This document shows positions 1 to 7,243 of a stretch of 10,279 nt of DNA, piece after piece (positions within the stretch are counted from its first letter, which is position 1; every line of letters starts with the position of its first letter). The stretch lies in contig DAOWHI010000118.1 in NCBI GenBank assembly GCA_030641505.1, positions 1-10,279 on the forward strand, in the 5' to 3' direction. The DNA is from Gemmatimonadota bacterium (lineage in GTDB: Bacteria; Gemmatimonadota; Gemmatimonadetes; JACCXV01; JAHWKZ01). The notes under the pieces were generated by a model. The model was not told the origin of the DNA and searched no databases. It saw only the letters and a list, made by a program, of their open reading frames with translations. The position numbers were made by a program, and so were the translations under genes.

Positions 1-557
1 AGCGTCCTTCGCGCCACCCAAACCGCGAACACGAACGGTAGCTCCTGCCACATCCACCACTCCGTCGCGAGATCGGTCGTTCGCACCCATCCCGACCGGT
101 CCGGGGCAGCCATCGCTTCGAGTGCGCGGTCGCCGATCAAGAGCAGGCCGTCTACCTGTCCGCGTGGATCGCCACTGATCTCGTGCTCCGGAACCCAGGT
201 AGCGTCGATCTTCCATCGCGCGCGCGCCAGGAGCTTGAGCAACCGAACCGAAGTCGACGACTCATCGGTGAGCGCTATCCGGCGCTCGTTCAGCCCACTC
301 GGAGGCTCATTGGACAGCAGGACCACCGACCGCACATGGCGGCTAGCGGCCACGCTCAGTCGCGGATCGACGAGCTCGAATTCGTTTTCGAGTCCGATGT
401 AATCAGCCGTCGCCATGAGCCCAGCATCGATCTCGCCGGCGCGGGCTGCACGCCCGAGCGCGCTCGGCACCATGTCGACCACCTCAAACGGCGGAGCATC
501 ACCCCAGCCGGCATAAAACGGCTCGGCGTTCAGATATGGGATCCGGGCGACTTTCAT
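1..557 (-). CDS. mqnA: Chorismate dehydratase MqnA (futalosine pathway), 3' end outside the window
   Basis: MqnA dehydrates chorismate to 3-[(1-carboxyvinyl)oxy]benzoate, the first step of futalosine-dependent menaquinone synthesis, in the cytoplasm. The ATG at 557 opens a frame that stays open to the left edge (185 codons; the family is about 270-290). The N-terminus MKVARIPYLNAEPFYAGW carries the typical YLNAEPF motif. Further in-frame family motifs are IALTDESSTSVRLLKLL (about residues 88-104), LLLIGDRAL (about 139-147) and LPFVFAVWVARR near the edge. The fold is that of a periplasmic-binding-protein-like enzyme without a signal peptide. It lies 20 bp downstream of the mqnE stop and is surely co-transcribed. 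No clear Shine-Dalgarno precedes the ATG, which suggests coupling to mqnE translation. The motif set makes the call secure; only the C-terminus is unseen. Confidence 0.93.
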   Translation of the reverse strand, partial: MKVARIPYLNAEPFYAGWGDAPPFEVVDMVPSALGRAARAGEIDAGLMATADYIGLENEFELVDPRLSVAASRHVRSVVLLSNEPPSGLNERRIALTDESSTSVRLLKLLARARWKIDATWVPEHEISGDPRGQVDGLLLIGDRALEAMAAPDRSGWVRTTDLATEWWMWQELPFVFAVWVARRT

Positions 558-577
558 TTGACAGGAAGTGTAGGCGG

Positions 578-1777
578 CTAGTTGTGGACTCGGATTTCGT
601 TGTACAGCGCGTCGCGCTCGACCGGGATCTTCCCAGCCGCACGAATCATGCGGATCAAGTTTTCGGTCGTGTGACCGGCAGCGCTATCGGCCAGCGCGAA
701 GTGGGCGATCTTCTCGTCGCCGATCGTCCCGTCGATGTCGGTGGCGCCAAAGTTGAGCGCCATCTCCGCCGTTTGCTCCCCCAGCATCACCCAGTACGAC
801 TTCACGTGCGGGATGTTGTCGAAAACCAGCCGACTCATCGCGATCGTTCGTAGATCCTCGATCGCCGATGCTTGTCGCTCGACGATCTTGGTGGTACCGA
901 CCTGATACTCGAGCGGGATGAACGCAAGGAAACCGCCGGTCTTGTCTTGCTGATCGCGGAGCTTGATGACGTGATCGACCCGCTCTTCGTGTGTCTCAAT
1001 GTGGCCGTACAGCAGCGTGCAGTTCGAGCGAATGCCCATGCGGTGGGCAGCGTCGTGGACGCGGAACCACTCCTGCTCACCGATCTTGTGCTTAAACAAA
1101 GCCTCGCGCACGCGCTGGCTGAACACTTCGGCACCCCCGCCAGGCAACACGTCGAGGCCGACCTCGACCATGTCTTCGAGCACTTGCTCGATCGATCGCT
1201 TGCCGATCTTAGCAAAAAAGTCGATTTCCACCGCCGTCCATGCCTTGATCGTCAGGTCCGGAGCCTTCTCTCGGATTCGACGCACGATCTCGACGTACTT
1301 CTCGTACGGCCACTTGTGGTGCAGGCCGCCAACGATGTGGATCTCATTGATATCACCCGTGACGTGAGCCAGGATCTCGTCCCAGCTCATCTCGTACCCA
1401 CGCGGATCGTTCTTTGGTCGCGCCGCGAAGTCACAGAATATGCAATCCAGAACACAGATGTTGGTTGGGTTGAGCTGGCGATTGAGCACGAAGAACACCT
1501 TGTCCCCGTGTCGCCGACGCGCCACATAGTCGGCCATCTGGCCGAGCGCGGCGACGTCCCATGTTTGCAGGCAGCTCATGCCATCAGCATGATCAAGACG
1601 CTCACCAACTAGCACCTTGGTCCACACGCGCTCCAAGCTCGGATCCCGAAAGAGAACCTCGGGCGGCACGATCGCCATCGTGTCGAGCATGGCTCTCGCG
1701 CTGGTCTCGAGTGTGGTCTTGAGAGGACTCATGACGGCAAGAAGTTCGCGGAACCGCGGACGAGGGTCAATCGGCAA
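578..1777 (-). CDS. mqnE: Aminofutalosine synthase MqnE (radical SAM)
   Basis: MqnE joins the MqnA product to the adenosyl radical of SAM to give 6-amino-6-deoxyfutalosine. The radical SAM cluster motif CX3CX2C is at C108, C112 and C115 (CVLDCIFC), preceded by LNPTN. The segment EIHIVGGLHHKWPYEKY (about residues 145-161) is the MqnE-type version of this region and separates it from MqnC and CofH. The remainder follows the radical SAM barrel, with GGAEVFS and SNCTLLYGHIET. The longest frame begins with TTG at 1777 and gives 399 residues, longer than the usual 370-385. An in-frame ATG at 1732 (MSPLKT) gives 384, and ATG 1678 gives 366. None has a decisive ribosome binding site, so the start is uncertain. 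The gene runs divergently from the small exported protein at 1860 and directly precedes mqnA. Confidence 0.93.
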   Translation of the reverse strand: MPIDPRPRFRELLAVMSPLKTTLETSARAMLDTMAIVPPEVLFRDPSLERVWTKVLVGERLDHADGMSCLQTWDVAALGQMADYVARRRHGDKVFFVLNRQLNPTNICVLDCIFCDFAARPKNDPRGYEMSWDEILAHVTGDINEIHIVGGLHHKWPYEKYVEIVRRIREKAPDLTIKAWTAVEIDFFAKIGKRSIEQVLEDMVEVGLDVLPGGGAEVFSQRVREALFKHKIGEQEWFRVHDAAHRMGIRSNCTLLYGHIETHEERVDHVIKLRDQQDKTGGFLAFIPLEYQVGTTKIVERQASAIEDLRTIAMSRLVFDNIPHVKSYWVMLGEQTAEMALNFGATDIDGTIGDEKIAHFALADSAAGHTTENLIRMIRAAGKIPVERDALYNEIRVHN

Positions 1778-1782
1778 CCGTT

Positions 1783-1811
1783 TTGCACCACCAGGCTGGG
1801 CGCGCTAGTGT
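1783..1811 (+). promoter_or_regulatory. Possible sigma70-type promoter for the exported protein
   Basis: TTGCAC (1783-1788) and TAGTGT (1806-1811) are separated by 17 bp. This would start transcription near 1818, about 40 bases before the GTG at 1860. The match is moderate and the divergent region to the mqnE start is only 82 bp, so the site is a guess based on spacing and position. Confidence 0.3.
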
Positions 1812-1859
1812 CGGGGCCACACGGGTCGAAAGCATGACTACCCCAGCCAGCGAGGAAAC

Positions 1860-2288
1860 GTGAGACACCTGGTACTTTTGTCGGTCGCACTCGTCATGAT
1901 CTTCGGTTTCCCGACCATGGCCGCCGCTCAAGATGGCGACGATGATGCTTACTGGTACGTCAGCATGTTCAGCATTCCGTGGGCAAAGGTCGACAGCCTC
2001 GGCAAGCTGATCGACAAGGACGCGCCACTGGTGGAGGCTGCGATCGAACGCGGCAACATCGTGGAGGGCAAGGTCTTGATCCACCACACCGGCAACGAGT
2101 GGAACGTGGTGTTCATGACCAAGTACGCAAACTGGGCGGCGATCGATGCCGATCCGGGTCTAGCGGGTATCGCCGAAGAGATGTGGGGGGAGGAAGCGCG
2201 GGCAGCGCGCAGCGAGGCGTACGGGGAGATCTTTGGCGACAACGCGCATCGCGACTACATCTACAACGAGCGGGCGAGCGCACCCTAG
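1860..2288 (+). CDS. Small exported protein of unknown function, 142 residues
   Basis: I do not recognise the family. The start is GTG at 1860, with GAGGAA just upstream (1852-1857). The N-terminus (residues 1-23) is a clear Sec signal peptide: positively charged MRH, a hydrophobic core LVLLSVALVMIFGF, and AAA before Q24 as a likely signal peptidase I site. The mature part is acidic and about 119 residues. It reads as alternating strands and helices (DAYWYVSMFSIPWAKVDSL, then NEWNVVFMTKYANWAAID). This resembles small ferredoxin-like dimeric alpha-beta barrel proteins such as the NIPSNAP or YCII type, but that is only a visual impression. There are no cysteines and no obvious catalytic motif. 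It stands alone on the plus strand between two menaquinone gene groups and ends before a strong hairpin terminator. Location is probably periplasmic. Confidence 0.8.
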   Translation: MRHLVLLSVALVMIFGFPTMAAAQDGDDDAYWYVSMFSIPWAKVDSLGKLIDKDAPLVEAAIERGNIVEGKVLIHHTGNEWNVVFMTKYANWAAIDADPGLAGIAEEMWGEEARAARSEAYGEIFGDNAHRDYIYNERASAP

Positions 2289-2329
2289 CGAGAGACCGTC
2301 CGGTTCACGTCGGCCGGTGCCGAAACAGG

Positions 2330-2356
2330 AAAGCCCCCGCCCAAAGTGGGGGCTTT
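2330..2356. terminator. Hairpin terminator between convergent genes, probably bidirectional
   Basis: A perfect 9-bp stem AAAGCCCCC/GGGGGCTTT (2330-2338 and 2348-2356) encloses a 9-base loop. It lies 41 bp after the stop of the plus-strand exported protein and 3 bp after the stop of the minus-strand small reading frame. The T-tracts are short on both sides (CTTTCGCT on plus, CTTTCCTGTTT on minus), but the symmetric stem with flanking A and T runs in a convergent gap is typical of a shared terminator. Confidence 0.75.
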
Positions 2357-2358
2357 CG

Positions 2359-2451
2359 CTACCGGGTCAATCCCTCAAGCACCCCCAGCGAGTAGAGGCT
2401 CACGGCGCCAAGCGCCAGTAAGAAAAGCAGGCTCAAGAGTCTTGCCTTCAT
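2359..2451 (-). CDS. Possible 30-residue single-pass membrane peptide
   Basis: ATG at 2451 opens a 30-codon frame: MKARLLSLLFLLALGAVSLY, then SLGVLEGLTR, then TAG. It has two positive residues, then about 20 hydrophobic residues, as in a single transmembrane helix or an uncleaved signal anchor. The stop sits 3 bp from the terminator stem, so the frame fits exactly as the last gene of the operon. It begins 30 bp after the methyltransferase stop. Against it: no Shine-Dalgarno is visible (the upstream minus-strand sequence is pyrimidine-rich with a run of nine C), and hydrophobic frames of this length arise by chance. No function is proposed. Confidence 0.35.
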   Translation of the reverse strand: MKARLLSLLFLLALGAVSLYSLGVLEGLTR

Positions 2452-2481
2452 GGGGCTTGGACTGGTTGGGGGGGGGAAGCG

Positions 2482-3381
2482 TTAAGCGATACGGCGCTTG
2501 ACCCGATAGAGATCGATGCCCGCAATACCGAACAGCGTGCCGGTTTTGGCCCGTCCGTGACCCCCCTGCCACCCACAAACACCAAATCGTCCGACATTGA
2601 TGGCGTAGGCGAGCCCCTGCAACCGACAAATCTGTTTCCAGGTCTCCCGCGTTTCAGCGGACAAGTGAATGTCATCGAAGATCACGAGGCACTGTGGATT
2701 CAAGTGCGGCGTCATCCGAGACAGGAGCGCAAGCGTCGCATCTTGCCGCCTGGTTCCGTCAAGAAAGACCAAGTCGATGCCTTCATGCAGCGTAGGCAGG
2801 ACCTGTTCAAGTCCATCCTTGAACGAAGCGATGACCACTTCGGCATGCGATGCCACCTGGCGGAGATGAAGCTCCGCCAACTGCGCACGAGCCGAGCTTC
2901 CTTCGATCGTCACGAACCGTGTACAACTGGGCGACAACGCCAGATAGCACCCTGAGATCCCGGCAGCACCGCCCAATTCCAGAATTGTCTTCGCGCGACT
3001 CGCCTTTGCGCAGAGATACAAAAACGTGCCCCAGAGCGGCAAAACGCTGGCTACCCACGCCACTTCTGTGAGTGATCGTATCCGCGCTGGCTTTGCCTCT
3101 TCTTCAAACACCCCGACAAACTCCTGGCTCCGTTTCGCCATGTCCATTCTCAACCCCTCAATTCTCTCGACAACCCGAAGGTCTGCGACACTGAGGGTTC
3201 TCTCCATCAGAAACTGAAAGGGGCCTGTGAGAAACTCCGGCAACCCAGCCCTCTTGATTCTCCGCAGCTGACGCCGGCCGAGCGCAGACCCGACATAAAG
3301 GGTGACGCGTCCTTCTGGCGCGTAGCGCTCAAACGATACGTTGGAACCTTCACTCAACGAGGACCTCTGCAGACTTTCCAT
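2482..3381 (-). CDS. Class I SAM-dependent methyltransferase (Methyltransf_24 / O-methyltransferase-like)
   Basis: The C-terminal two thirds form a Rossmann-type methyltransferase. Motif I is LELGGAAG (134-141), the acidic residue after strand 2 is E160 (VTIE), strand 4 is LVFLDG (204-209), and VIFDDIHLS (233-241) matches the motif seen in Methyltransf_24 proteins. About 100 N-terminal residues (YVGSALGRRQLRRIKRAG onward) are not recognised. The ATG at 3381 shares its A with the TAA of the UbiD gene (TAATG), so the two are translationally coupled. The substrate is unknown. It is not UbiE/MenG-like, since the VLDxACGTGD signature is absent, although the setting suggests a quinone or quinone precursor. 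By eye it is less GC-rich than its neighbours, with more A/T-ending codons, which may mark a later arrival in the operon. Confidence 0.85.
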   Translation of the reverse strand: MESLQRSSLSEGSNVSFERYAPEGRVTLYVGSALGRRQLRRIKRAGLPEFLTGPFQFLMERTLSVADLRVVERIEGLRMDMAKRSQEFVGVFEEEAKPARIRSLTEVAWVASVLPLWGTFLYLCAKASRAKTILELGGAAGISGCYLALSPSCTRFVTIEGSSARAQLAELHLRQVASHAEVVIASFKDGLEQVLPTLHEGIDLVFLDGTRRQDATLALLSRMTPHLNPQCLVIFDDIHLSAETRETWKQICRLQGLAYAINVGRFGVCGWQGGHGRAKTGTLFGIAGIDLYRVKRRIA

Positions 3382-5216
3382 TACTCCCCGATCCCGTACT
3401 CACCCCATCGTCGATCGACCAGCTGGATGATGCCGGGATCCATCTCGATCGGGTTCGGATAGCCTGGCTTCCATGTCGCGTCGATCGCCATCCGGCCGGC
3501 GTACTTGGGCCACGCCCCGTCCAACCGCATCTCGCTAAACACGACATCGCGGGCGGCGTCGAACCGGGTAAAGATCCCCCATAGCAACAGCGTCTGATCA
3601 TCGAGCGGCACGTCGTCAGAGACGACCGCGATCCACTTGATCCGACCGAGTCGTGGGCTAGCAGCAAGCGACTCGGCCACGTGGCGACCGGTCCGACCAT
3701 CGCGTTCCCGCACTTGAACGACACACAGCGTGTCACCGAGCGTACGCCACCCGACCACCCCGGGTTCCTGTTCGTCCGGCGGCGTGAACGGCGCGTCGGC
3801 CCCGCCCGGGAGCTGCGCGAGCCCGGACGGATCGTCGCGCGCGATCGGTGGTTCGTCGCCCGATATCCCACCCGCGGCGCGGGTACAATCGAGGATCAGC
3901 TTCGATCCCAGATTCATAGTGAACGACGTAAAATCGAGCGTGTCTTGAGGAACGCCCGGTAGCACGATCGCATCCTCGGCGGCCGACCACTGGGATCGGA
4001 ACGCTTCCAGCACGGCGTTCCAATCGTCGATCGCCACGTCCGGGTCAACGACGATCGCGACCTTGGTCAACGCCAGCTGACCCTGTCCGCAGAGGGCGAG
4101 CGCGGCTTTGACGCCCTCCTTCCCGTACCGCTGGTGTACGGCGACGACCAACAAATTGTGAAAACCAGTCTCGAACCATGCGTGGATGGCGTGGACTTCA
4201 GGCTGCACCAGTCGAATCAAGGGGCCGACGATCTTGGCCACCGCCTCGCCCATCGCCTTGTCTTCCTGGGGCGGCTTTCCGACGACTGCGACTGGGTACA
4301 CAGGCGTTGCGCGATGTGTGATCCGCTTTAGATGAAACACCGGGAACGGGGCGGCGTGGGAGTAGTGGCCGAAGTGGTCGCCAAACGGTCCCTCCAACTC
4401 CCGCTCGCGAGGCGGTACGACACCCTCGAGAACGAACTCGGCCGATGCGGGCGCCCAACTGTCAATCGTCTGGCAACGCCGGATCTCGGTGGGCGCCCCG
4501 CGCAGAAAGCCGGCGAACGCCAACTCGTCGATCCCTTCGGGCAGCGGTGAGATCGACGCCAACAGCGTGATCGGATCGGCGCCAAGTGCGACCGCCACCT
4601 CGAGCGGAGTGTCCCTTTCCTCCGCCACCGCGTAGTGATACCCGCCGCCCTTCATGATTTGCCAATGCATCCCGGCGCGCTCACCATCGTAGACGTGCAT
4701 ACGGTAGGTGCCGACGTTGCGAGATCCGGTTTGCGCGTGAGCCGTGATGACCAATGGGAACGTGACAAACGGCCCACCGTCCTCGGGCCAACACGTCGGG
4801 ATCGGCAGATCATCGAACGAGAGGCGATCGCTTGCTGGTCCGTTATCGCCCGACGCCGATCCGGTGCGTCGGACTCGAAAGTGCCGCACACCGAGAAGCG
4901 TGGATCGCGCCGTCCAGAGCGCCTTGGGCGAAGGCGGCATGAGCTGCTCCGCGGTGGCCAGGAGCTCCTCCCCGATCGATTCCGGCGCCCGACCGACCGC
5001 CCACTCACATCGTCGGCTCGAACCCAGCACGTTGGCTACCACCGGGAAGCGTGACCCTTTTACTCGCTCGAACCAAAGTGCCGGCCCGTCGGCGCGGACG
5101 ACGCGCGAAACGATCTCGGTGATTTCAAAGCGCGGGTCGACTTCAGCGCTGATTCGCGCTAGATCGCCGCGCGCCTCACAGTGCTGAAGAAACGACTGTA
5201 GATCGGGGAACGCCAC
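3381..5216 (-). CDS. ubiD: UbiD-family prenyl-FMN-dependent decarboxylase (MqnL role likely)
   Basis: This is a UbiD-type (de)carboxylase using prenylated FMN made by UbiX. In the futalosine route the UbiD homologue (MqnL) decarboxylates the prenylated dihydroxynaphthoate. The N-terminus MAFPDLQSFLQHCEARGDL is typical. The catalytic set is intact: N167 and R172 in NVGTYRMHV (metal and Arg positions), H194 in GGGYHYA, and E275 and D280 in ELEGPFGDHFGHYS, matching the Arg-Glu-Asp/Glu catalytic triad of the family. At 611 residues it is longer than the classical UbiD of about 490, as in many non-proteobacterial homologues; the extra length is in the C-terminal half. The start is GTG at 5216, 21 bp after the ubiX stop, without a visible Shine-Dalgarno. 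The neighbours ubiX and mqnP support the menaquinone role. Confidence 0.93.
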   Translation of the reverse strand: MAFPDLQSFLQHCEARGDLARISAEVDPRFEITEIVSRVVRADGPALWFERVKGSRFPVVANVLGSSRRCEWAVGRAPESIGEELLATAEQLMPPSPKALWTARSTLLGVRHFRVRRTGSASGDNGPASDRLSFDDLPIPTCWPEDGGPFVTFPLVITAHAQTGSRNVGTYRMHVYDGERAGMHWQIMKGGGYHYAVAEERDTPLEVAVALGADPITLLASISPLPEGIDELAFAGFLRGAPTEIRRCQTIDSWAPASAEFVLEGVVPPRERELEGPFGDHFGHYSHAAPFPVFHLKRITHRATPVYPVAVVGKPPQEDKAMGEAVAKIVGPLIRLVQPEVHAIHAWFETGFHNLLVVAVHQRYGKEGVKAALALCGQGQLALTKVAIVVDPDVAIDDWNAVLEAFRSQWSAAEDAIVLPGVPQDTLDFTSFTMNLGSKLILDCTRAAGGISGDEPPIARDDPSGLAQLPGGADAPFTPPDEQEPGVVGWRTLGDTLCVVQVRERDGRTGRHVAESLAASPRLGRIKWIAVVSDDVPLDDQTLLLWGIFTRFDAARDVVFSEMRLDGAWPKYAGRMAIDATWKPGYPNPIEMDPGIIQLVDRRWGEYGIGE

Positions 5217-5237
5217 GCGAGGAAGAGGCGCGGGTAG

Positions 5238-5846
5238 CTAGCTGCCCGGCTCTGGAACCCGCTCGGATGGCAGCGCGCGCGGGATGCCGGCCAACTCACC
5301 CGCCCGCCAACCACCGGGAATCTCCACGCCGAGAACTTGCAGGACCCGGTTGACGAAGTCGCCGACAATGTCGTCAATGCTGGAAGGCCGATCGTACCAG
5401 CCAGGCGAAACCGGCATTACCGTGACGCCATCACCGGCGAGCGTTGCCAGTTGTCGCAACGTGACCGCCGAGAGTGGTGTCTCCCGCGGACAGAGAACGA
5501 GCCGGCGGCCTTCCTTGAGCGTGACCGCCGCGGTCCGTGTAACGAGCGTGTCGGCGATCCCGGAAGCGATCTTGCCGATCGTCGAGGTCGAACAAGGCAG
5601 GATCACCATCGTGTCCCACGTGTTCGAACCCGATGCCAACGGGGCCGACAAGTCGGCGTCATAGAACAGCCGATCGCAAAGTGCGGCTACGTCGTCGCGA
5701 CCGATGTCCGTTTCTTCGTTGAGGACGTGCTGACCCCAGCGAGACAGAATGGCGTACTTCTTGTCGGGGAGGCGCTTGAGCAACTCGACGCCGAAGATCG
5801 AACCCGACGCTCCGGTGAGGGCGACTACGGTGCGCACGGATCGCAA
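5238..5846 (-). CDS. ubiX: Flavin prenyltransferase UbiX/Pad1 (MqnM role)
   Basis: UbiX prenylates FMN with dimethylallyl (pyro)phosphate, supplying the cofactor of the adjacent UbiD. Family motifs are all present: VVALTGASGSIFG (7-19) binding FMN phosphate, S35 in ILSRWGQ, ILPCSTSTIGKIASGIADTL (82-101), R104, LKEGRRLVLCPRETP (110-124) with the conserved Lys, Arg and Glu, and PGWYDRP (148-154) with the conserved Tyr. Length 202 is normal. The longest frame starts with TTG at 5846; GTG at 5837 (three codons later) has an AGG about 9 bases upstream and is at least as likely. It follows mqnP by 24 bp and precedes ubiD by 21 bp, as part of one operon. Near its stop there is an 18-bp imperfect palindrome (5231-5248). 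Confidence 0.95.
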   Translation of the reverse strand: MRSVRTVVALTGASGSIFGVELLKRLPDKKYAILSRWGQHVLNEETDIGRDDVAALCDRLFYDADLSAPLASGSNTWDTMVILPCSTSTIGKIASGIADTLVTRTAAVTLKEGRRLVLCPRETPLSAVTLRQLATLAGDGVTVMPVSPGWYDRPSSIDDIVGDFVNRVLQVLGVEIPGGWRAGELAGIPRALPSERVPEPGS

Positions 5847-5870
5847 CCTAGTCGTTCGATCCTACCAGGT

Positions 5871-6665
5871 CTAGGTCCCGATCAACCCAGCCACAACGAC
5901 CGCGAGCGCAGCAAACCCGACCCAGACATTGATGCGAAAGAACGCCAGGTCGACATCGTGGGCCTTGTGCTGCTCCCACACCAACAGTGCTCCGACGATC
6001 AACACAAATGGAAGCGCACGCATCACGTTCATGCACCAGACCCCGAGCGCCACGAGCAGGCTCCATGCGATGCCGTGAATCCCTCTGGAGATAGCGAGTG
6101 CGCCACGCCGACCGTAACGCACCGGCAACGAGCGGATCCCCGCCGCCTGATCGTGAACCTGATCCAGGGTCGCGTAGATGACATCGAAGCCAGCCACCCA
6201 ACCGAGCGTGAAGCCGGCGAGCAACAGCGGCGGGCCGACATCGGCGAAGTTCAGTCGAGCTGCGAACCAGCCACCGAGCGGCGCCATCGCCAATCCCAGA
6301 CCGACGCCGAGATGGCACCATGGCGTGAAACGCTTGAGGTATGGGTAGCCGATGAATACCGCCAACGGGATCGGCGCCAGCGCCAAACAGATCGGCGCGA
6401 TGGCCCATGCCGCCACGGCGTACACCGCTGTGCCAGTGATCGCCAACACCCGGGCCTCGGTCACCGACATCACGCCACGCGGCAGCTCACGTTCGGCGGT
6501 CCGCGGGTTCGCCGCATCGATCCGGCGATCGATGATCCGGTTTAGCGCCAACGCCGCAGTCCGGGCGCCAACTCCCGCCACCAGCACCAGCACCAATAAC
6601 CGGCCGGGCACATCCAAACCGCTGCCCAAGAACACGCCGGCGAACAGCATCGGCAACGAGAACAA
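5871..6665 (-). CDS. mqnP: UbiA-family polyprenyltransferase (MqnP), canonical start missing
   Basis: MqnP attaches the polyprenyl tail to the 1,4-dihydroxy-6-naphthoate precursor in the inner membrane. Motif 1 is NRIIDRRID (N42, D46, D50) followed by NPRTAERELPRG. Motif 2 is DVIYATLDQVHD (161-172) followed by GIRSLPVRYG. Hydrophobic segments along the chain fit the usual 8-9 helices. The only canonical in-frame start is TTG at 6665, giving 264 residues and beginning inside the conserved N-terminus. The 21 codons before it translate in frame to a natural family N-terminus, ending YGRFLRVEHT just before LFSLP, but contain no ATG, GTG or TTG. A GGAGG at 6747-6743 and an ACG at 6728 are the best candidates for a real start (285 residues). 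Upstream, the frame overlaps the lipoprotein end. Confidence 0.92.
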   Translation of the reverse strand: MFSLPMLFAGVFLGSGLDVPGRLLVLVLVAGVGARTAALALNRIIDRRIDAANPRTAERELPRGVMSVTEARVLAITGTAVYAVAAWAIAPICLALAPIPLAVFIGYPYLKRFTPWCHLGVGLGLAMAPLGGWFAARLNFADVGPPLLLAGFTLGWVAGFDVIYATLDQVHDQAAGIRSLPVRYGRRGALAISRGIHGIAWSLLVALGVWCMNVMRALPFVLIVGALLVWEQHKAHDVDLAFFRINVWVGFAALAVVVAGLIGT

Positions 6666-6739
6666 CGTGTGTTCAACGCGAAGAAAGCGACCGTAGCTAC
6701 GGACCCGGCCGGTTTCGGAGTTGGCCGTGGTTTCCGCGA

Positions 6740-7243
6740 CTACCTCCGGTGGAGCTCCGCGGCGAGATCACGATCGGCGTTCAGAATCTGATTGGCGAGC
6801 TCGATGCGCATCTCGGCGGGCAACTGACCGACCAGGTTCGACCAACCACCCGATCCGGAGAACCCCCAATCGTTGGCTGCCCGTCGCTTGGCGGTGTCCG
6901 CCAAACGCGGGTCGACCGCGCCCTCGACGTTCGAACCTCGATTGTCGTGCTCGTCACGATAGTACTGACGGTAGCCATCCACGACCGCCGGAATGTCCGC
7001 CGTTGCCAGCGCGAACCCGCCGAACCCTTCGAACAGCGTATCGGGCGCGATCATCCCCTCGGGTCGGATCGTGTCGGGAGTGAAGCCCGGCAGCGAAGCT
7101 CGTGGAACCTTGGCCGACGGCGGCAGCACGATCTCCCCGGGCTCGGAGCGTGACGCCGGGGCCGTGCGTTCGAGGGGCACCTGATCGCTGCATCCAACAA
7201 CGACCGCGATCAGTGATACCACCACGACAGTGGGTGCCTTCAT
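6740..7243 (-). CDS. Lipoprotein of unknown function, 167 residues
   Basis: I do not recognise the family. MKAPTVVVVSLIAVVVGCSD is a type II signal peptide with lipobox VVGC and lipidated Cys18. Ser at +2 would permit sorting to the outer membrane under the E. coli rule. A Pro- and Ser-rich linker follows (about 20-60), then a folded part with GFGGFALATADIPAVVDGYRQYY (split here only for description) and a Trp/Gly-rich stretch NDWGFSGSGGWSNLVGQLP, ending in a helix ELANQILNADRDLAAELHRR. No catalytic motif is visible. The ATG at 7243 has no strong ribosome binding site. The stop TAG overlaps a GGAGG that lies ahead of mqnP, so the two genes are probably co-transcribed. It is preceded by the repeat-rich spacer. 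Confidence 0.75.
   Translation of the reverse strand: MKAPTVVVVSLIAVVVGCSDQVPLERTAPASRSEPGEIVLPPSAKVPRASLPGFTPDTIRPEGMIAPDTLFEGFGGFALATADIPAVVDGYRQYYRDEHDNRGSNVEGAVDPRLADTAKRRAANDWGFSGSGGWSNLVGQLPAEMRIELANQILNADRDLAAELHRR

Noticed and set aside
872..1612. A 246-codon plus-strand open frame
   Set aside because: It is antisense to mqnE, whose CX3CX2C cluster motif and other signatures are unambiguous; the plus frame has no recognisable domain or ribosome binding site.
5231..5248. An 18-bp near-palindrome over the ubiX stop as an operator or terminator
   Set aside because: It has no loop, contains one mismatched pair, lies inside an operon and has no T-tract. It is probably chance, with the stop codon TAG and CTAG at its centre.
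5337..6545. A long (402-codon) plus-strand open frame
   Set aside because: It lies antisense across ubiX and mqnP, both of which have strong family motifs on the minus strand. Its translation is low-complexity, rich in Arg, Asp and Gln, as expected for an antisense shadow in GC-rich DNA.
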